NCBI GenBank assembly: GCA_036346225.1
Contig: JARFIW010001342.1
Coordinates: 310,001-374,000 of the forward strand
Direction of reading: 5' to 3'
DNA length: 64,000 nt
Origin: Platerodrilus igneus
Lineage: Eukaryota > Arthropoda > Insecta > Coleoptera > Lycidae
Shown here: in pieces, positions 23,097-35,152 of the stretch
Layout: every line of letters begins with the position of its first letter
Numbering within the stretch: the first letter of the stretch is position 1
Notes under the pieces: generated by a model
What the model saw: the letters and a program-made list of their open reading frames with translations, nothing else
Told to the model about the DNA's origin: nothing
Database searches by the model: none
Program-made: the position numbers and the translations under genes

Positions 23097-24300
23097 ATAG
23101 TTTTAGTCTTAAATGTTTTCTTGTTAATACGTTGAAGATATTAAAGTGGTCTGCGTTTTTGTTATATCTGAATAGCCAGAAATTAAAAAAATTGGTACAC
23201 TGAAGAAATTGAATGGTTACTTGTATATTCCTGTAGCAAAAGTGGAAAAAGCGTGTAGTTTTGTGTACTTGTAGGGAAAATCTTACATGCAAGCACACAT
23301 ACACATAAAATTGATTTGTTGTAAGTGAACTTTTAATGTTAACGCATTAATTTTAAAATTATTGGTTTATCTGCCGAACCTTGTAGATTCGTTAGTGAGG
23401 ACTCTGCCGAGGTAGAACATTAAACTGATTTATTAAATTAAAAACTTCTACAATGTAATTAAATGCAAGTTTTAATTTAAAATTGATACAAAGCCAAGTC
23501 ACAACAGTTGTAAGTAGTAATTACCTAGAGCTGGAGGATTTCTTACATGTAACATGTCCTTTATCCTTACGTTAAATAGAAACCAAATGCAAAAAGAGGA
23601 AAATGATTTTAAACGGCAACCTTACCCTGCATATTTTGATTTCATGAATGATAGTGTTTATTAAGCATGACACTTCAATAACATTTTCGTTCTAGTAAAG
23701 GAAATTAAGGTCATAAATGGAAAAACCACAAAAGCATGATTTTATTTTTGGGTGATACATATGGGAATGTAGTTTAGGTTCATAAATTATTTTAAAACCA
23801 CAAGAAAGGCAAACAATTCTAAGCGTAAATTTTCATTGTGTGGTCATGTCATTTTAAGAAAGCTTTAGAATTGCGAAATAATGATATTTTAAACGCACAT
23901 GTTCCATATAATTATTCCAAATATAGGAGAGCTTCTTACAAATCTTAGTGAGATAAATTTGAATCTGTTACATAGTTGCAATGCCAAGTAAACCTAGACT
24001 ATATTAGAAATACATTCATACATTCTACAAATTATTTAAAAATCCAGGCGCTAAGTAGCGGAACTCACCAATATCAAGTTACAGATAATTATATCATTCC
24101 ATACAAAGTACAAAGGTTTGCAATATATTGATTCAGATTGATTAGAAAATGCAAGTTATAGACACGTGGTTTTGCACAATGGGTCACGTAGAAATTGGAC
24201 TTCAATGTAATACACCATTGGGAACTTTTTACACTAACTACTTGAACGTGATCATCCTTTTCAGTATGTAATGTGACCTAAAGGCCATTGAAGGGGTGGG
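23097..24300. other. FTSJ3 3' UTR and intergenic sequence
   Basis: After the FTSJ3 stop the sequence is AT-rich with no coding similarity up to the BEL/Pao remnant. The 3' UTR end cannot be fixed from sequence alone. Confidence 0.5.
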
Positions 24301-24309
24301 ACATGGTCT

Positions 24310-26625
24310 TCCTTAAATAGGACCATAGCTCCTAGAAGTTCAGATGATGCAGGTGCAAATTGTCATTTGGATCTTTGTTGTAAGGTATGCATATACTCAG
24401 ATTTCCATTGTACATGTTGGTAGTGGGATAACCGATTAACAAGCTCACTCCTTATGTCAAGGTCAGTAGTCATATTTAAATGATGGGCTATCAGGAAATA
24501 ATATGGGGTCAAAGGTACCATTTGGATCATTGCTATGCAGGTACAACGGTCCGGAATTGAGGACACCATTGATTTGCACTAACAAGGCGTAGAATTCCTC
24601 ATAGGTTAAAGAATTCGAATCAGTAACAATGTGCTGTAAATGACCCTTTACAGGTTTTATAGAACTTTCCCAGATCTCTCCAAAATGGGGCGACCTAGAG
24701 AGATTGAGATGCCAATTGAATTTGTTTTCCTTATAAAAGTTGTGTAGTGTATCTTGTTAGATAATGTCGCGAATATTTTGCAGTTTGTTATTGGCACCCA
24801 CGAAATTTGTCACATTGTCAGAATACAGATTGCTGAATAGACTGCACCTAGAAATAGAAAGACATAAAATAGTCAGAAAACATTCAATTGTTAGTCTGGT
24901 AGCTAATTCAATATGCACCGGCTTTACAGTCATGCATACGAAAACAAACATATGCCTTTGAAAAACGACGTTTGCAGTATTTAGTTTCTTTTAGTAAGAA
25001 AGGCCTAGCGTAATCAACACCTGAAACCGAAAAAGAGACGTATAGACATGACGGCTAGGTAAATTTCCCATTATGTTCATCAATGATAGTGGACTCGCCT
25101 TAAAGTAAGGAATGTATTTTCGTAATAACTGGTTTTTCCACACAAATGATAATGTGGCTTTATTACCCCCATGAAGGTTAGGAATATGCTCTTCTAAATA
25201 ACAAGATTGGTAAATGTATGTCTTTTGGGGAGCACTACTGATTGCTTAGCTAAAATTTTAAGGACAGAATTAATAAGTCGACCTCCAACTCTCAAAATGC
25301 CATTATTATCAAGAAATGGGATGTGCCTTTAATTTACTGAAGACTTTCATCCAGCCATGGGCCTTTAGATTATGAATATCGTGTGAAAATGCTTGACTCT
25401 AAACAAACTGTACAATGAGATTTTTACTGAACGTTATTTCTTTGGTTGTCAGTGGGTTCGAAGTTCTGGAGCTTGCAGGTATCATAATTCTTTATGAACT
25501 TTAAACAGTAGGCTGTGATATTTAATAGCTTACAAACGTTGAACATATTTTAAATAAATGAAAACTTGTTCAGATTTGGTTTCCTGCGTGGTTAATACAT
25601 AGGATCTGGCATTAACTTCCGGGATATCAGGTAGATCTGAATTGATTGTAAAATTAGATATATGAGTATTACTAGGCCAATAATCAACGGGCTTAGATAA
25701 AAATTTGGGGCCGTGCCACCATAATTCACAATTTTGAAGCTCGCGGAGGCTTACTGCTCTGGATATTAAGTCAGCAGGATTGTTTGCAGAGCTACTATGG
25801 TGCCAATTATTAATATTTGTAAACATATGAATTTCAGCTACCCTACAAACAAAAGTATTTAAGCTGCGGGGTTCTAAGTCAACATAGAACTATCGTAGAA
25901 TCCGTATAGTAGAAAATTTTATATCAATTGTTGATAAAATATCTTTGACAGCGAGCTATAGATAAAGCACTGCACGAAATGATTTTAAGAGGAGTCACAC
26001 GAGATTTTGCACCATGCAAATTGCTAAAAATGTTACCTCAGAAATTTATAGAACACACACACACTACATACGTATTTATAGAGCTGTTGGAAAAGCCATG
26101 CAATTGAAGATAACACTGTTCCCTGACGGTTGTTCATCGAGGTATTTTAAATGACTGGATTAAAGATAAATTATCAATAGAATTTCTCCAAGTTTTTTAT
26201 GTCATTCAGCACGGGATTGTCCCAATCAATCGTTTGCAACCATAATTTTTGTAGAATTTTTATAGTAATTATCTTAGGGCTAAGAAGACAGCAGGTTCCA
26301 AATCGTAGATATGGTGGACAATTGCTTTTGTTAAGTTGAAGTGGTTTTGATTTTATATTTAAAATGAAAATGGAAACGTTGTCTTGAGAATTCCAGGTTA
26401 TATCCAATTCCTTGCTGTGTATTGGGTTGGTTACCATAAACTTTAAATTAGAATTATTTTGATCTAGGTCAGATAATGTGGCAGGGCTATGGGATGTAAA
26501 TTTTCGTAAATTGAAACCGTAGGATTTTAGCATATTGGTCACGTTTTGATGGACAAATTTAAGATCATCCTGAGTAGGTGCGCCAGTTACTACATCGTCG
26601 ACATACTTATCTAATTCAAGGACTT
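24310..26625 (-). mobile_element. degenerate BEL/Pao pol fragment
   Basis: Minus-strand pieces follow BEL/Pao order. The reverse transcriptase catalytic KYVDDVVTG lies at 26591-26610 and GFNLRKFTSHSP just after it. The RNase H/linker block NPADLISRAVSLRELQ is followed by LWWHGP at about 25700-25780. The integrase core has VHIELATRLT and the second catalytic Asp in YSDNVTNFVGA at about 24800. The C-terminal LTPYYFLIAHHL lies at about 24500. Stops and frameshifts occur between pieces. Gag, protease, the RT N-terminus and LTRs are missing, and the coding stops abruptly near 26625. It is dead and older than the provirus at 38-45.8 kb. Confidence 0.82.
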
Positions 26626-26639
26626 AACTCTCACTTAGA

Positions 26640-27260
26640 TATAAACACTACATGTTTTTAGTTGTATTACATTAACTATATTTAATACAACTTTCAACGT
26701 ATTCGTACTCTAATACTCGCCTCCTTAGTACGGCCATTGTATCTAAGTGGGTTGGTACAATCTGTGTAACGTGCCCCCCTACCTACAGATTGGTCGGAAT
26801 ATAAATGCAGCTTATAGATGCCAACTAGTACCTGTTGCCAAGCAAACCAAGCTCACTTTATTCAAGGATCATGGAACATCCATGATACACTAGAAGGGCA
26901 TCCAACACTGCAAATGTACATGGCATCATTGAATTGCCACTGAGGAGTCCCACCACCTATAGTAGAATCCGATACCAATCGGTTTCTAGAATAGGTTGGA
27001 GACCGTCTTGTTCGCAGGCTATAACCCTTATTTATTACCTCATACTTTAAGCTAATTTTAATTTCAAAAGAACAATATGCGTATGGCTTTTGTATTTTTA
27101 GACGTGCATTGGTTAATAATTACTTACTATATTATGAATATTCAGTTATCGGTACCTGGTTTTTGTTTGTAGACTTCTGCAATCACAGCTGGACTTCCGT
27201 TATGTTATACTTTATACTTCGGTTTGCTACAGCGGTGGTGCGTGGAGGTTTCTGCAGGAT
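26640..27260. other. unclassified sequence between two BEL/Pao fragments
   Basis: The composition (stretches with balanced GC at 26690-27010) resembles noncoding parts of a mobile element, such as an LTR, but no partner repeat is present in the window. Confidence 0.35.
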
Positions 27261-27269
27261 GGGACGGCT

Positions 27270-27480
27270 AAAAATTTTCAAATTAACGAGTTAGTGCTCT
27301 TAAAGGACAATGTTCCTTCTTTAAAATGGCCACGAATCAGAATACTTGAAGTTCTATCAGGCCCTGACAACCAGGTTAGAGTTGTTAAACTTAAAACATC
27401 AAATTCTATATTAACTAGATCTGTGATTAAGGTTTGGCCATTATCTGTCACAATAAAAAATTTTTTTTTAGCTAATTTAA
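27270..27480 (+). pseudogene. BEL/Pao integrase C-terminal tail
   Basis: The plus strand reads NELVLLKDNVPSLKWPR, then RILEVLSGPDNQVRVVKLKT, then LTRSVIKVWPL. This is the C-terminal SH3-like module of BEL/Pao integrases (VLLxDxxxxxxxWPxGxI...GxDxxVRxVxxxT...RxxxxxxPL). The orientation is opposite to the 24.3-26.6 kb fragment, so it is a separate insertion. The remaining open frame to 27587 has no motif. Confidence 0.75.
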
Positions 27481-27599
27481 GGTTTCTACACAGTGTAGTG
27501 ATTTTCGATTGTGCATTTTCTTTGAAGTCAATTGCTTCAGGGGAGGAGGGGGTGTGGAGATATATGCTGAGATTTACCTCAACTTAATTTTAGATTGTA

Positions 27600-28070
27600 A
27601 TACAATTTTTTAAGCCATTCTTTGTTCCATTTAGAAATCGTTGGTTGAGGGTGTAAAAAATAGTCTCCCACCCTTAGCAGATAAAGTGATCCTTACGTAT
27701 TGGTTTAAAGTTTTGTACAAAAACTACTACTTTTTAGAATTATGTTCTAATAAGTATAGTTCATTAAAGCTCCTTCCAAATATATTGTGCAAAAAGTAGT
27801 GAAGTGTAGTTCCATATTTTTACATGCCGATTTAATACAATATTAAATTGTAAACCAGATATTTATAAAATTAGAATCAATTCCAATTGCGATTATATAG
27901 GTTGCAGTACAATGAACCTAGATATAAGAATTTAAAGGTCCTTCAGTTGTAAGTAGGTTACTGTTGTTTTGGTTCATTATATAAATTGTGATTAAAAGGT
28001 TAAATGTGGTTAATTTATTTCCTGTTTTCACAACAAGAACTTACTAAGTCCACATCAGGTTTAAAATAAT
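27600..28070. other. AT-rich sequence, nothing recognised
   Basis: No motif, repeat or RNA gene is seen. Confidence 0.4.
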
Positions 28071-28079
28071 ATTAAGTAA

Positions 28080-28375
28080 ACACTGCGTTTCAACAAAGGA
28101 TGACAAGGACAAAATTTCCTTAAGTTTCCAGTAGTGGAAGAATGATATCTGTGGAAAATAAAAAGAAATAGAAGAATAGGATGCGTTCTAAGGCATTGGG
28201 GTATAGTACAGGATATATTACAAGAAGAGACAGGAAAGAAAGAGATGTAGACATATATTAGACTATTGCATGCAGATAGTGAAAGATATAGGCTGTGCAA
28301 ATTTCAGGGAAATGTGTACGTTAGCTCAGAATATGAAACAATAAAGGTATGCATCTAACCAGTTGATGATGAGGT
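28080..28375 (+). mobile_element. LINE 3' end, copy a (RTE-like)
   Basis: This matches the last ~270 bp of the elements at 35715-36250 (minus) and 55351-55975 (plus). Shared blocks include GCGTTCTAAGGCATT, GGGAAATGTGTA, then CTAACCAGTT and a GATGATG tail. The region corresponds to the C-terminus of the reverse transcriptase ORF and a short 3' UTR. It is strongly 5'-truncated. Confidence 0.75.
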
Positions 28376-28962
28376 TGAATGTATGGCACGAAGGTGAGGG
28401 TGTCGCTACTACAATGAATTTGTGTTATGCATTTTTAATTTTATTACCAATTAGACATCAGGACGTGGATATGAAGAGATCGCTACAATTATCAGAACAG
28501 AAATTATGTAATAGCCAGGAGTGCTGGGCAGTACTCAGTATTGGTACTGGAGAGAACGACGGATTTACATGGAAACATATATGGTGTGTATTGTACTAAC
28601 ACTCCTGGTCATCTGAGCAGTAGAATTTTTGTTAACATTATTCACCCTTTTTATTCCTTTTATAAATGCCTCTGCATAAATAGGGTTACATAAACGATTT
28701 CATGATTCTTTACCACTCATCGCTTTATTAATACCAGCTAGCCAATTATGAACACACAATGTTGTGAAATTAAGAAGACTATTTTTTAAACATTAAAATG
28801 TGTTTCTCACATACATAATGCTAACTAAAATTAGCCGTTATGAATTTCAAAATCTCTAAGAAAGATTTTTCCTTTCCTATAACTTTTGGTAATAGATATA
28901 TAATATTATTATACGCTTTAAACACTCGTAAATAAAATAACCATTGTGTAGGTGATCTTCTA
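28376..28962. other. unclassified sequence
   Basis: A 78-codon open frame at 28363-28599 has no recognisable motif. The rest is AT-rich up to the Gypsy LTR. Confidence 0.35.
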
Positions 28963-29124
28963 AAGGGGTTAGATGTTTACACAAAACATAAGCCAGGTTA
29001 TAATTATATTTTACTAAAACTCAGCACACATAACTACAATCTTAACATAATCCGCCATATATCCTTTTTTCTTCACGCACAACCGCCTAAATTCAAACTT
29101 AACCTTTAAATATTTTCCACTACA
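28963..29124 (-). repeat. Gypsy 3' LTR
   Basis: The 162-bp partner of 34987-35152. It lies about 370 bp downstream of the integrase C-terminus in minus orientation. Confidence 0.75.
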
Positions 29125-29493
29125 GTTCAGCCAATCCTGACATTTGATCGTCCCGATCATATTGCCAGATACACATAACAGCCAGCTTTCATAAATCTTA
29201 CCTAAACATAAATCATGATCATAAAGTATCGCATCATAAACATTGGTGCATAAATAACATGTCATAAAGTTGATAGTATGTACCATAATCAGCATAATTT
29301 TCATCATCTAGAAATATTCTAAGCATAAAGTACATGCCGTGAAGTAATTACATAAAAGCATAAGGAAAAACCAACACAATATAAATGGTAGCTAATTCAT
29401 AATGATGCTAAACGTAAGCAAAAACAAAAGTTCACACATAAATCATAAATATTCCTAAATAAGCCTTATTTTAGAACTAAGTAACCTACATAA

Positions 29494-29734
29494 TCATAAA
29501 AGGTAAGTAAAATCATAATTAGAGGCATCTAAAATGCCATCATAAGGAATTTGCATTTGTTGGAACCCAATGTCATTCACTACATACCTATCATTAGGAA
29601 GAATTTTAACGATCTCATAAGGACCTCTGTATTTCGGGATTAATTTCTTATTAACACCGGGAGTAGTATCGACATTAGATACCATGACAAAATCTACTTT
29701 ATAAACATTAGCAGCTCTGTGTCTATAATCATAA
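29494..29734 (-). pseudogene. Gypsy integrase C-terminal module
   Basis: This part continues the integrase interrupted by the mariner at 29737-31013. It reads DYRHRAANVYKVDD-like residues, then LIPKYRGPYEIVKILPNDRY, which is the GPY/F module that follows the integrase core in Ty3/Gypsy elements. Removing the transposon and one TA restores reading continuity at the T-K-K-Y / Y-D-Y junction. Confidence 0.8.
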
Positions 29735-29736
29735 TA

Positions 29737-31013
29737 CAGTATTGCTTGAAATAAACAGTACTGAAATTGTAATTGTTTTGTATATTTAAAAAATACATAT
29801 TATTGACACTTTATTATATGTTCTAAATGTGCACCTCCTCGTTCGAGACAGACTTCATAACGATGTTCTAAGTTTCTGGTCATGTTATTGAATAAGGGTT
29901 GTCTCAGGGCTGCGAAGAAGACTCTAACGGCATCCTTTAATTCATCGATGGTTTGTGGTGCCCGTTTGAAAACGGCATTTTAGCCATGCCCCAAATGTAT
30001 GCGTCTGGAGGTGTGAGGTCTGGAGAATGTGAAGGATAAGGAAGTCAGTAAATCGTGATATGAATTTGCTTGGAAAATGTTCTTGAAGAAATTGACGAAT
30101 TGCGGCAGCAGTATGGCAAGTTGCCCGTCCTGCTGAAAAATTGGTTTCGAAATGCCAAGTTACGTGACGACAGAATTGACGTAGATCAGGATAAATCGTG
30201 TTAAAATTTGTCTGTACCTCTGTTGATTAAGTGTGACTTGCCTACCATTCTCTTCGATAAAGTACGGACCAATGATTCCGTGTCCGGAAACAGCACACCA
30301 GACACTCACTTTTTCACTATGTAAAGGAACCTCTTGAACCTCATCGGGTCTGGCAAAGCCCAGAAATCGATTTGTGCGACGATTCACATAGCCTGACAAG
30401 TGAAAATGTGCTTCGTCTGAAAACCAAACATTTTTCAAAAATTCAGGTTTTTCATACTGTGAGAATTCTGGCGCAATATGCCACTCTACTGCGATAATCC
30501 CGAAGATGTAGTTGTTGATGTACCTGAATCACATACGAAAATGTACCCAGCTCCTTCAGGATTCTTTGAAAGGAAGTTCTTTTTAAATCAAGTTGTAACG
30601 CTGTCCTTGCCTGGCTGACTTTCGGATTTTCTAAGATTTGCTCAAAAACACGTTCATGGTTATTGTTGTTGTTAACTGTCCTGGGACGTCCCGAGTTTCC
30701 TTTTCGTTGGCACAATACACTACCTGTATTTCTAAACTTTTCAATAACCTTCAAAATTACAGCATTATTTGGAGAACGTTTATTAAACCTTTGTGTGAAT
30801 TGATCAGACACGTATAGCAAACTTGCACCATTACGTCGGCCGATTCCGTATGAACGAAAATAATGCTCTAACAAATACTCTAACAATTAGGCCCTACTAA
30901 TTACTTGTTTGAGGTTTACTTGACAGGTCTATACTAGCTAACTTGAGTGTGACAGCGCACGCATAAAAACACCGCCAACTTAGTTTCAGTACTGTTTATT
31001 TCGGGCAATACTG
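29737..31013 (-). mobile_element. mariner-type transposon (1,277 bp) with terminal inverted repeats
   Basis: Terminal inverted repeats of about 30 bp at 29737-29766 and 30984-31013 begin CAGTATTGC and match at about 28 of 30 positions. TA dinucleotides flank it (29735-29736 and 31014-31015), the target duplication expected of IS630/Tc1/mariner elements. It interrupts the integrase of the 28.96-35.15 kb Gypsy, so it arrived later. The apparent C-terminal extension of the upstream integrase ORF is coded by the terminal repeat itself. Confidence 0.93.
29800..30886 (-). pseudogene. mariner-like transposase, broken
   Basis: The first frame (30452-30886) is the N-terminal DNA-binding part: an HTH region with KVIEKFRNTGSVLCQRKGN, a GRPR AT-hook-like motif, and the second HTH SQARTALQLDLKRTSFQRIL. 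The second frame (30160-30438) starts with WFSDEAHFHLSGYVNRR, which holds the first catalytic Asp, and continues with VWCAVSGHGIIGPYF. Beyond a stop near 30160 come FQQDGQ (second Asp) and, in another frame, SPDLTPPDAYIWG (third acidic position). The protein ends with RGGAHLEHI. At least two frameshifts and one stop make it nonfunctional. Its length of about 350 codons is normal for the superfamily. Confidence 0.88.
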
Positions 31014-31015
31014 TA

Positions 31016-31879
31016 TTTCTTAGTTTTGGCTTGCAGTGATTCTATCGATTCAGCAGCCTTTTCATGTAAATCTGCTAAATCGTCCACTGATTCTTCATAC
31101 GATTCCAAGAAAAAACGACAGTGATCATCAATTTTTCCTAATTGATTCCTTCCAAATAACAACATTGAGGGTGTTTGACCTGTAGAACGGCTCACTGTGT
31201 TATTGAAACAAAACTCAATTTTATCTAAAATTTTATCCCAACACAATCTTCGTTCATCTATTATCTTGGCTAGCATTGGAGTTAGCGTCCGGTTCATTCT
31301 CTCTATTTGGCCTTAGGTGCTCCAGTTGCAATAAGTACATGACCAACATCTTGTATATTAAGAAAACTTTTGAAAGCTTCAGAAGTAAAACATGTGGCAC
31401 GGTTCAAAATAATTCGCCGAGGACGACTATAATACATAAAATAAGAACGTAAAAGTACAACTTCCTTAGTTTTGCAAGCTTTAAAAGGGTAAAATTTTAT
31501 GAACTTTGTAACCCATCAACAACGGCAAAAATATATTTGTTTTTGATTTAGTAGTCTCTAATGACCCAAAATGGTCAATATGTAAACAATTAAATGGACC
31601 ATTTTGTTTAGGAATATTGTGTAAGAATCCTTCACCCCTTCCTGGCTTAGAGTTAAATTCAATGCATTTCAAGCAATTTTGAATATGCTTCTGAATTTTG
31701 TTCTTTACAAAAGGAAACCAATAGGAACGAGTAATAAGTTCTAATATTTTAGTGATGCCTACATGACCCATATCATTGTGGTACATGTGTAGCACATTAG
31801 CTTCCATATCACTGGGGACGTAAAATAAAATTTTATTACCATACTTGCGGTATATCATTCCATTCCGCATTTCGTACAA
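31016..31879 (-). pseudogene. Gypsy integrase, N-terminal and core
   Basis: A zinc-binding domain (HNDMGHVGITKILELITRSY, then NCLKC) lies at 31700-31800, followed by HIDHFGSL with the first catalytic Asp at about 31570. A frameshift follows. In the second frame RRIILNRATCFTS has Asn where the second catalytic Asp is expected (about 31413). QIERMNRTL with the Glu spans another break near 31310. SRSTGQTPSMLLFGR is the usual core C-terminus. The mariner cuts the frame at 31015. Confidence 0.82.
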
Positions 31880-31888
31880 AGCATGTTC

Positions 31889-32470
31889 CTATTTTTCTAG
31901 TTCGTTACGAATAGCAACAATCGCTGTATCTAGATTTTGCTTGATCGCCAATTCCTGCTCAAAAGTATTTCCTTCTAGCACAAATATACTCTGTAGCCTA
32001 CTGAGAGCATCAACATGTCTCATTCTATTATTCAGTCCATACTCAACCACAAAATCATAATTTTCAAATAATAAACACCAATGCATAATTCTAGGAATTA
32101 TAGCCCGTCTAACCAAGGTATGTCTAAAACTGTCACAATCCGTAACAATTTTAAAATGAATACCCTGCAAGTAAACATGAAATCGCTTTAAAGAATAAAC
32201 TATTACTAGGCACTCAATCTCGTAACTGTGATATTTTGCCTTTTGTTACGTAGTTCTCTAACCAAAATAGAATACGGGATGAAATTTCTCATCTTGTTTT
32301 TGCATCAAGATTGATCCATATCCAATTGAACTGCCATCACAGTGTGATTCTGTTTCACGAATAGGGGTATAAATTGGCAAAAAATAGGCTTAGAAATCGT
32401 GTTTTCAACGTTTCAAATGCATTCAATTCGGATTCCTCAAATTTGTACTTAGCACCCTTTTTCAATAAAT
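31889..32470 (-). pseudogene. Gypsy RNase H
   Basis: The open part at 31889-32170 reads FKIVTDCDSFRHTLVRR, then IPRIMHWCLLFENYDF, ending in RHVDALSR. This is the C-terminal half of the Gypsy RNase H, with the TDxxxxxxT and ADALSR-like landmarks. The N-terminal half at 32170-32470 is visible only in fragments, e.g. a CDGSSIGYGS-like run. Confidence 0.8.
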
Positions 32471-33230
32471 CACAGTGGTTTGGCTATGATTGCAAAATTA
32501 TTTACAAACCGTCTGAAATAACTCATCATTCCAACAAAACTATGCACTTCTTTAATATTAGTAGGAATTGGATAATTATCAATAATTGCCAAATTTTCTT
32601 TATTTTGGCTAATTCCGTTTCCACTGATATCGTACCCAAAAAAGTAATTTTTTCCTTCAAGAATGAACATTTGTCAAGTCTTAACTCCAACAAATTCTCA
32701 TTTAACATAAGTAAAACCTTTTTCTAAATTTTCATCGATACTTGTTATAGCGATCATAGAATCGTCTAAATATATCAGCACTTTTTCAGTATGAATTAAA
32801 TCTCTATAAATTTCATTGATAAAGTGCATGAAAGTGGATGGGCTTGAACTCAACCCAAACGGCATCTTGTAAAATTCAAATTGTCCTTGAGGCGTCACGA
32901 AAGACGTATATCGGTGTGATTCTTCATCCAAAGTTACATGATAAAATGCACTTTTCAAATCTAATTTGGTAAAGTACTTCTTGTTCCTCAAATTATCTAA
33001 ATGGTCATCGATCAATGGCAACGGAAATTTATCCCTAACAAGGTACTTATTAAGTGTTATATAATCAACACACATTCTGTAATCTCCCGTTCGCTTTTTT
33101 ACCAGTGCAATAGGTGAATAATAAGGGGATTGGCTTTCACGTATAATGCCTTTAGCCAGCAAATCATCTAAAACCGTCTTTTCATAATAGAAAAATCTTC
33201 TCGGACGTGAATAAAATGGTCTTGTTTGTC
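32470..33230 (-). pseudogene. Gypsy reverse transcriptase
   Basis: The largest piece (32698-33162) starts at GIIRESQSPYYSPIALVKKR and continues with YRMCVDYITLNK, FTKLDLKSAFYHV (catalytic Asp), MPFGLSSSPSTF and the active site VLIYLDDSMI. The thumb region (32470-32708) holds EKITFLG and a VGMMSYFRRFV block but is shifted in frame. The YLDD box is intact and the lesions are frameshifts. The N-terminus extends to about 33230 in a second frame. Confidence 0.87.
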
Positions 33231-33731
33231 TAACGTTAAATGCATTCGAAATTTAGTCTTAGGGTCATTTGGTTTAATTGCATTAAAATAATGACTATCA
33301 AGAATATCGTGTGCTTTAACAACAATATTCATTGATAAGTTACTATTAATATCTAATTCTTTCTTATCACATACATTAACATAATCAAAAGTACCTCATT
33401 GCTTTGAAACTCGGGATAATTTGTTGAAGGTTCTAACGAAACATTATTTTTGTAAACTTCAAGGTGCCATTGGAATTACTAACAAAATCTCTACCTAGCA
33501 AACAAGAACATAACATAGTATTATTACTAACCACATAAAATGTTATATCAAAAATTTTCATCTATTTTAACCCAATCAGTATAAGATCCTAAAATTTGTA
33601 ACTTTGAATTATTAATACCAGTCAAAATTATAAATTTATCATTACATGGCTCAATAAATTCAGGTGCTACGTAAGTTTCTAAAATTAATGAAATTGGGCT
33701 AACCGAATCTACCACAGAATCAAATGATAAA

Positions 33732-33944
33732 TCAATTTTTGGAAAAAATGCGAGTAAAACAAGACAAATCTAAAATAAGCGGTTCTTGGATCAATATTGT
33801 AGAAGACACAGACTTATGAGGACAATCCTTGGCTTTGTGTTCTGGTGATACACAGTTGAAACAACTACCACGTGGTCTTTTAGGTTTGGGACAATTATCA
33901 GCATAATGTCCAAGGGCGAAACAATTAAAACACACCAGCGGCAC
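33732..33944 (-). pseudogene. Gypsy gag nucleocapsid with two CCHC zinc knuckles
   Basis: CFNCFALGHYADNCP and CFNCVSPEHKAKDCP are two adjacent CCHC knuckles, the RNA-binding end of Gag. The protease would lie between here and the RT (33230-33730), but no DTG-type motif could be read with confidence. Confidence 0.85.
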
Positions 33945-34123
33945 TAGGCCTTAATCTAACTGTATGGTTTGTGTTGTCTACATTAACTCGAGGCTGCCTT
34001 ACCACCGGATGTGAAGATCCAGCTCCAAATATTGGTGTTTCCTTCCTGTCACTTCTTTTGTCCCGTCTCGCCTGACATACTCTTTCATAAGTGATAATAT
34101 CGTGATATAATGCATCCTAGCTA

Positions 34124-34934
34124 TCATGAACTGCTCAATTCTCGGGATCCTAATCCAATGATTAGCTGTTCCTTAATTTTACCAAAATCCAATCCTAACT
34201 GATGACATAAAGCTATCTTTTCGTGAAAGTAAACACTAACATTTTCTTTCAGTCCTTGCATGCGTGATTGCATTTGAAATGCAATATTAAAATCGTTCCA
34301 ATTACAGATTTCCTCCCTGCGACTGTTTAGCCAATACCTTGCAGCTCCTTTTAAATTACAAACTGCCATTTGATACGCAAATGCATCTGGCCACCTTTTC
34401 AAAACAGCTGTATGCTCTAACTATAAAAGCCACAATTTTGCAACATTTGACCCCTTGTTCACCATCAAATAGTTCGATAGTTTTTGGTAAGTCTGGCATG
34501 ACATTAAAATTTGCTATCGAATTTGAACTTTCACTTTTCGATTGCTGCTGAATTGGCATCCTTTGCCTTTGAATTAAAAGTTGCATCATCTGACTATTTT
34601 GTTATAATAGTGTGTTTACCGCATCCATAAATGATGTGTTTGAACTCGCATTCACGCCAGTGTTTGGTACATTGTTATAAGTTGAACAGTTTGCAGTTCC
34701 TTCAGTACATGGATTTGGAGTATTTTCCTGAGCTACATTTCCCTGATTTCTATTTGCGTTCGTAGTTTCGGTATTTGTTATTTGTGCAAAAAACGATTCA
34801 AGATACTCTTCCGTCATCATTATTAATGTATAAATAACATAAAATCGCGACGTGTAAAACGTGTTCACGGTAAAGTTTTGACACGCATCAATGACCTTTT
34901 CAATTTTTCGTATTTTCACAATAATATAAATCAT
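34124..34934 (-). pseudogene. Gypsy gag, broken
   Basis: Three frames (34602-34934, 34356-34589, 34124-34402) cover a capsid-like protein. A Gln/Asn-rich N-terminus with MTEEYLESFFAQI is followed by LPKTIELFDGEQG and WPDAFAYQMAVCNLKGAARYWLN. The last is the Gag motif (LKGxAxxWxxxR) of Ty3/Gypsy elements. Frame changes occur near 34590 and 34390. Confidence 0.75.
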
Positions 34935-34986
34935 TTGTGAACACCTGTTACCTCACACCTGAAAAATCTCCTAGGGGAGTTTTTTG

Positions 34987-35152
34987 AAGGGGTTAGATGT
35001 TTACACAAAACATAAGCCAGGTTATAATTATATTTTACTAAAACTCAGCACGCATAACTACAAACAATCTTAACATAATCCGCCATATATCCTTTTTTCT
35101 TCACGTGCAACTGCCTAAATTCAAACTTAACCTTTAAATATTTTCCACTACA
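34987..35152 (-). repeat. Gypsy 5' LTR
   Basis: The 166-bp partner of 28963-29124, just upstream of gag in minus orientation. The sequence beyond 35152 does not match the sequence beyond 29124. Confidence 0.75.

Larger units (their letters stand above)
28963..35152 (-). mobile_element. Gypsy (Ty3-type) element with a nested mariner
   Basis: Two nearly identical ~165-bp direct repeats (28963-29124 and 34987-35152) bracket a minus-strand gag, zinc-knuckle, RT, RNase H and integrase series in canonical Gypsy order. On the minus strand the repeats start TGTAGTGG; their ends lie next to CCCCTT. They differ by about four substitutions and one 4-bp indel, so about 97% identity. I found no target-site duplication, so one LTR may be truncated. 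Coding is broken in several frames. The 1.28-kb mariner at 29737-31013 is a later insertion in the integrase. Confidence 0.85.
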
